Positions 5,025 to 5,108 of a stretch of 5,108 bases of DNA are shown here, piece after piece (the first letter of the stretch is position 1; the number at the start of each line of letters is the position of its first letter). Location: positions 1 to 5,108 of the forward strand of contig QGUU01000228.1 in the NCBI GenBank assembly GCA_003242525.1, written 5' to 3'. A model generated the notes under the pieces. It searched no databases. It was not told the DNA's origin and saw only the letters and a list, made by a program, of their open reading frames with translations. Both the position numbers and the translations under genes were made by a program. This DNA is from Pseudomonadota bacterium (GTDB taxonomy: Bacteria; Pseudomonadota; Alphaproteobacteria; Rhizobiales; Rhizobiaceae).

Positions 5025-5108
5025 CTGTCCTTTATACACACCTGAGGCTCCGGCGAAAAAGAGAGGTGGAGAGCGCGGAGAGCGGCGAAGCATTAAAAAA
5101 AACAAGAA
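5025..5108. other. Probable Nextera sequencing-adapter read-through with poly-A tail (artefact)
   Basis: From 5025 the sequence aligns without gaps to the reverse complement of an Illumina Nextera P5-side adapter as I remember it. Positions 5025-5043 read CTGTCCTTTATACACACCT against the mosaic end CTGTCTCTTATACACATCT (16/19). Positions 5044-5057 match the adjoining 14-nt adapter GACGCTGCCGACGA (8/14). Positions 5058-5065, AAAGAGAG, occupy exactly the 8-nt index slot and differ by one base from ATAGAGAG, the reverse complement of a common i5 index. Positions 5066-5094 match the 29-nt P5 segment (20/29, ending GCATT against TCATT). Positions 5095-5108 are 12/14 A, as when reads run past the fragment end. 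The correct order, spacing and lengths with only substitutions indicate low-quality adapter bases kept at a contig end. The exact junction is uncertain by a base or two. Confidence 0.85.

Noticed and set aside
5025..5043. Tn5-like mosaic end suggesting a real transposon boundary
   Set aside because: The following 14 + 8 + 29 nt and poly-A match a sequencing-library adapter in register, so a library artefact explains it better than an insertion sequence.

Overview
The window is high-GC DNA with tightly packed genes. Family membership and gene order (adenylyl-sulfate-type cysH next to a DUF934 gene, grpE with an alphaproteobacterial-looking heat-shock promoter, a UPF0126/TRIC gene) suggest an alphaproteobacterium, most likely Hyphomicrobiales/Rhizobiales of the Mesorhizobium–Phyllobacteriaceae kind. 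That placement is inference from protein character; no rRNA or other decisive marker is present.

Layout, left to right. (1) 1-1348, plus strand: the C-terminal part of a CaiB/BaiF-type (class III) CoA-transferase, overlapping by 8 bp a citrate-synthase-fold citryl-CoA-lyase-like gene. The pair looks like an activate-then-cleave module for an organic acid. (2) 1367-1999, minus, converging on the lyase: a TRIC/UPF0126 membrane protein. (3) 2139-2777, minus: grpE, the DnaK nucleotide-exchange factor, with a credible sigma-32 (RpoH) promoter. (4) 2778-2981: a divergent intergenic region with two dyad-symmetric elements. (5) 2982-3191, plus: a small basic protein of unknown function whose tail faintly resembles NepR-type anti-sigma factors, followed by a 10-bp perfect stem-loop. 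(6) 3233-3853, minus: a DJ-1/PfpI-family protein with its catalytic Cys, a strong Shine-Dalgarno, and a good sigma-70 promoter whose expected start point lies inside a palindrome. (7) 4082-5023, minus: the end of an assimilatory sulfate-reduction operon, with the C-terminal part of cysH (APS reductase type) followed by a DUF934 gene and a probable terminator.

The main observation is that the last ~84 bases (about 5025-5108) are probably not genomic. They align without gaps, in the correct order and spacing, to a Nextera library adapter: 19-nt mosaic end, 14-nt adapter, 8-nt index, 29-nt P5 segment, then a poly-A run. They carry many substitutions, as expected of low-quality read tails. The 'start' of cysH here is therefore an artefact, and the true gene continues beyond the contig end.

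I do not see a convincing undescribed system. The best biological leads are the untested substrate of the CoA-transferase/lyase pair, the palindrome-controlled DJ-1/PfpI gene, and the small NepR-like ORF with its dyad-rich upstream region.
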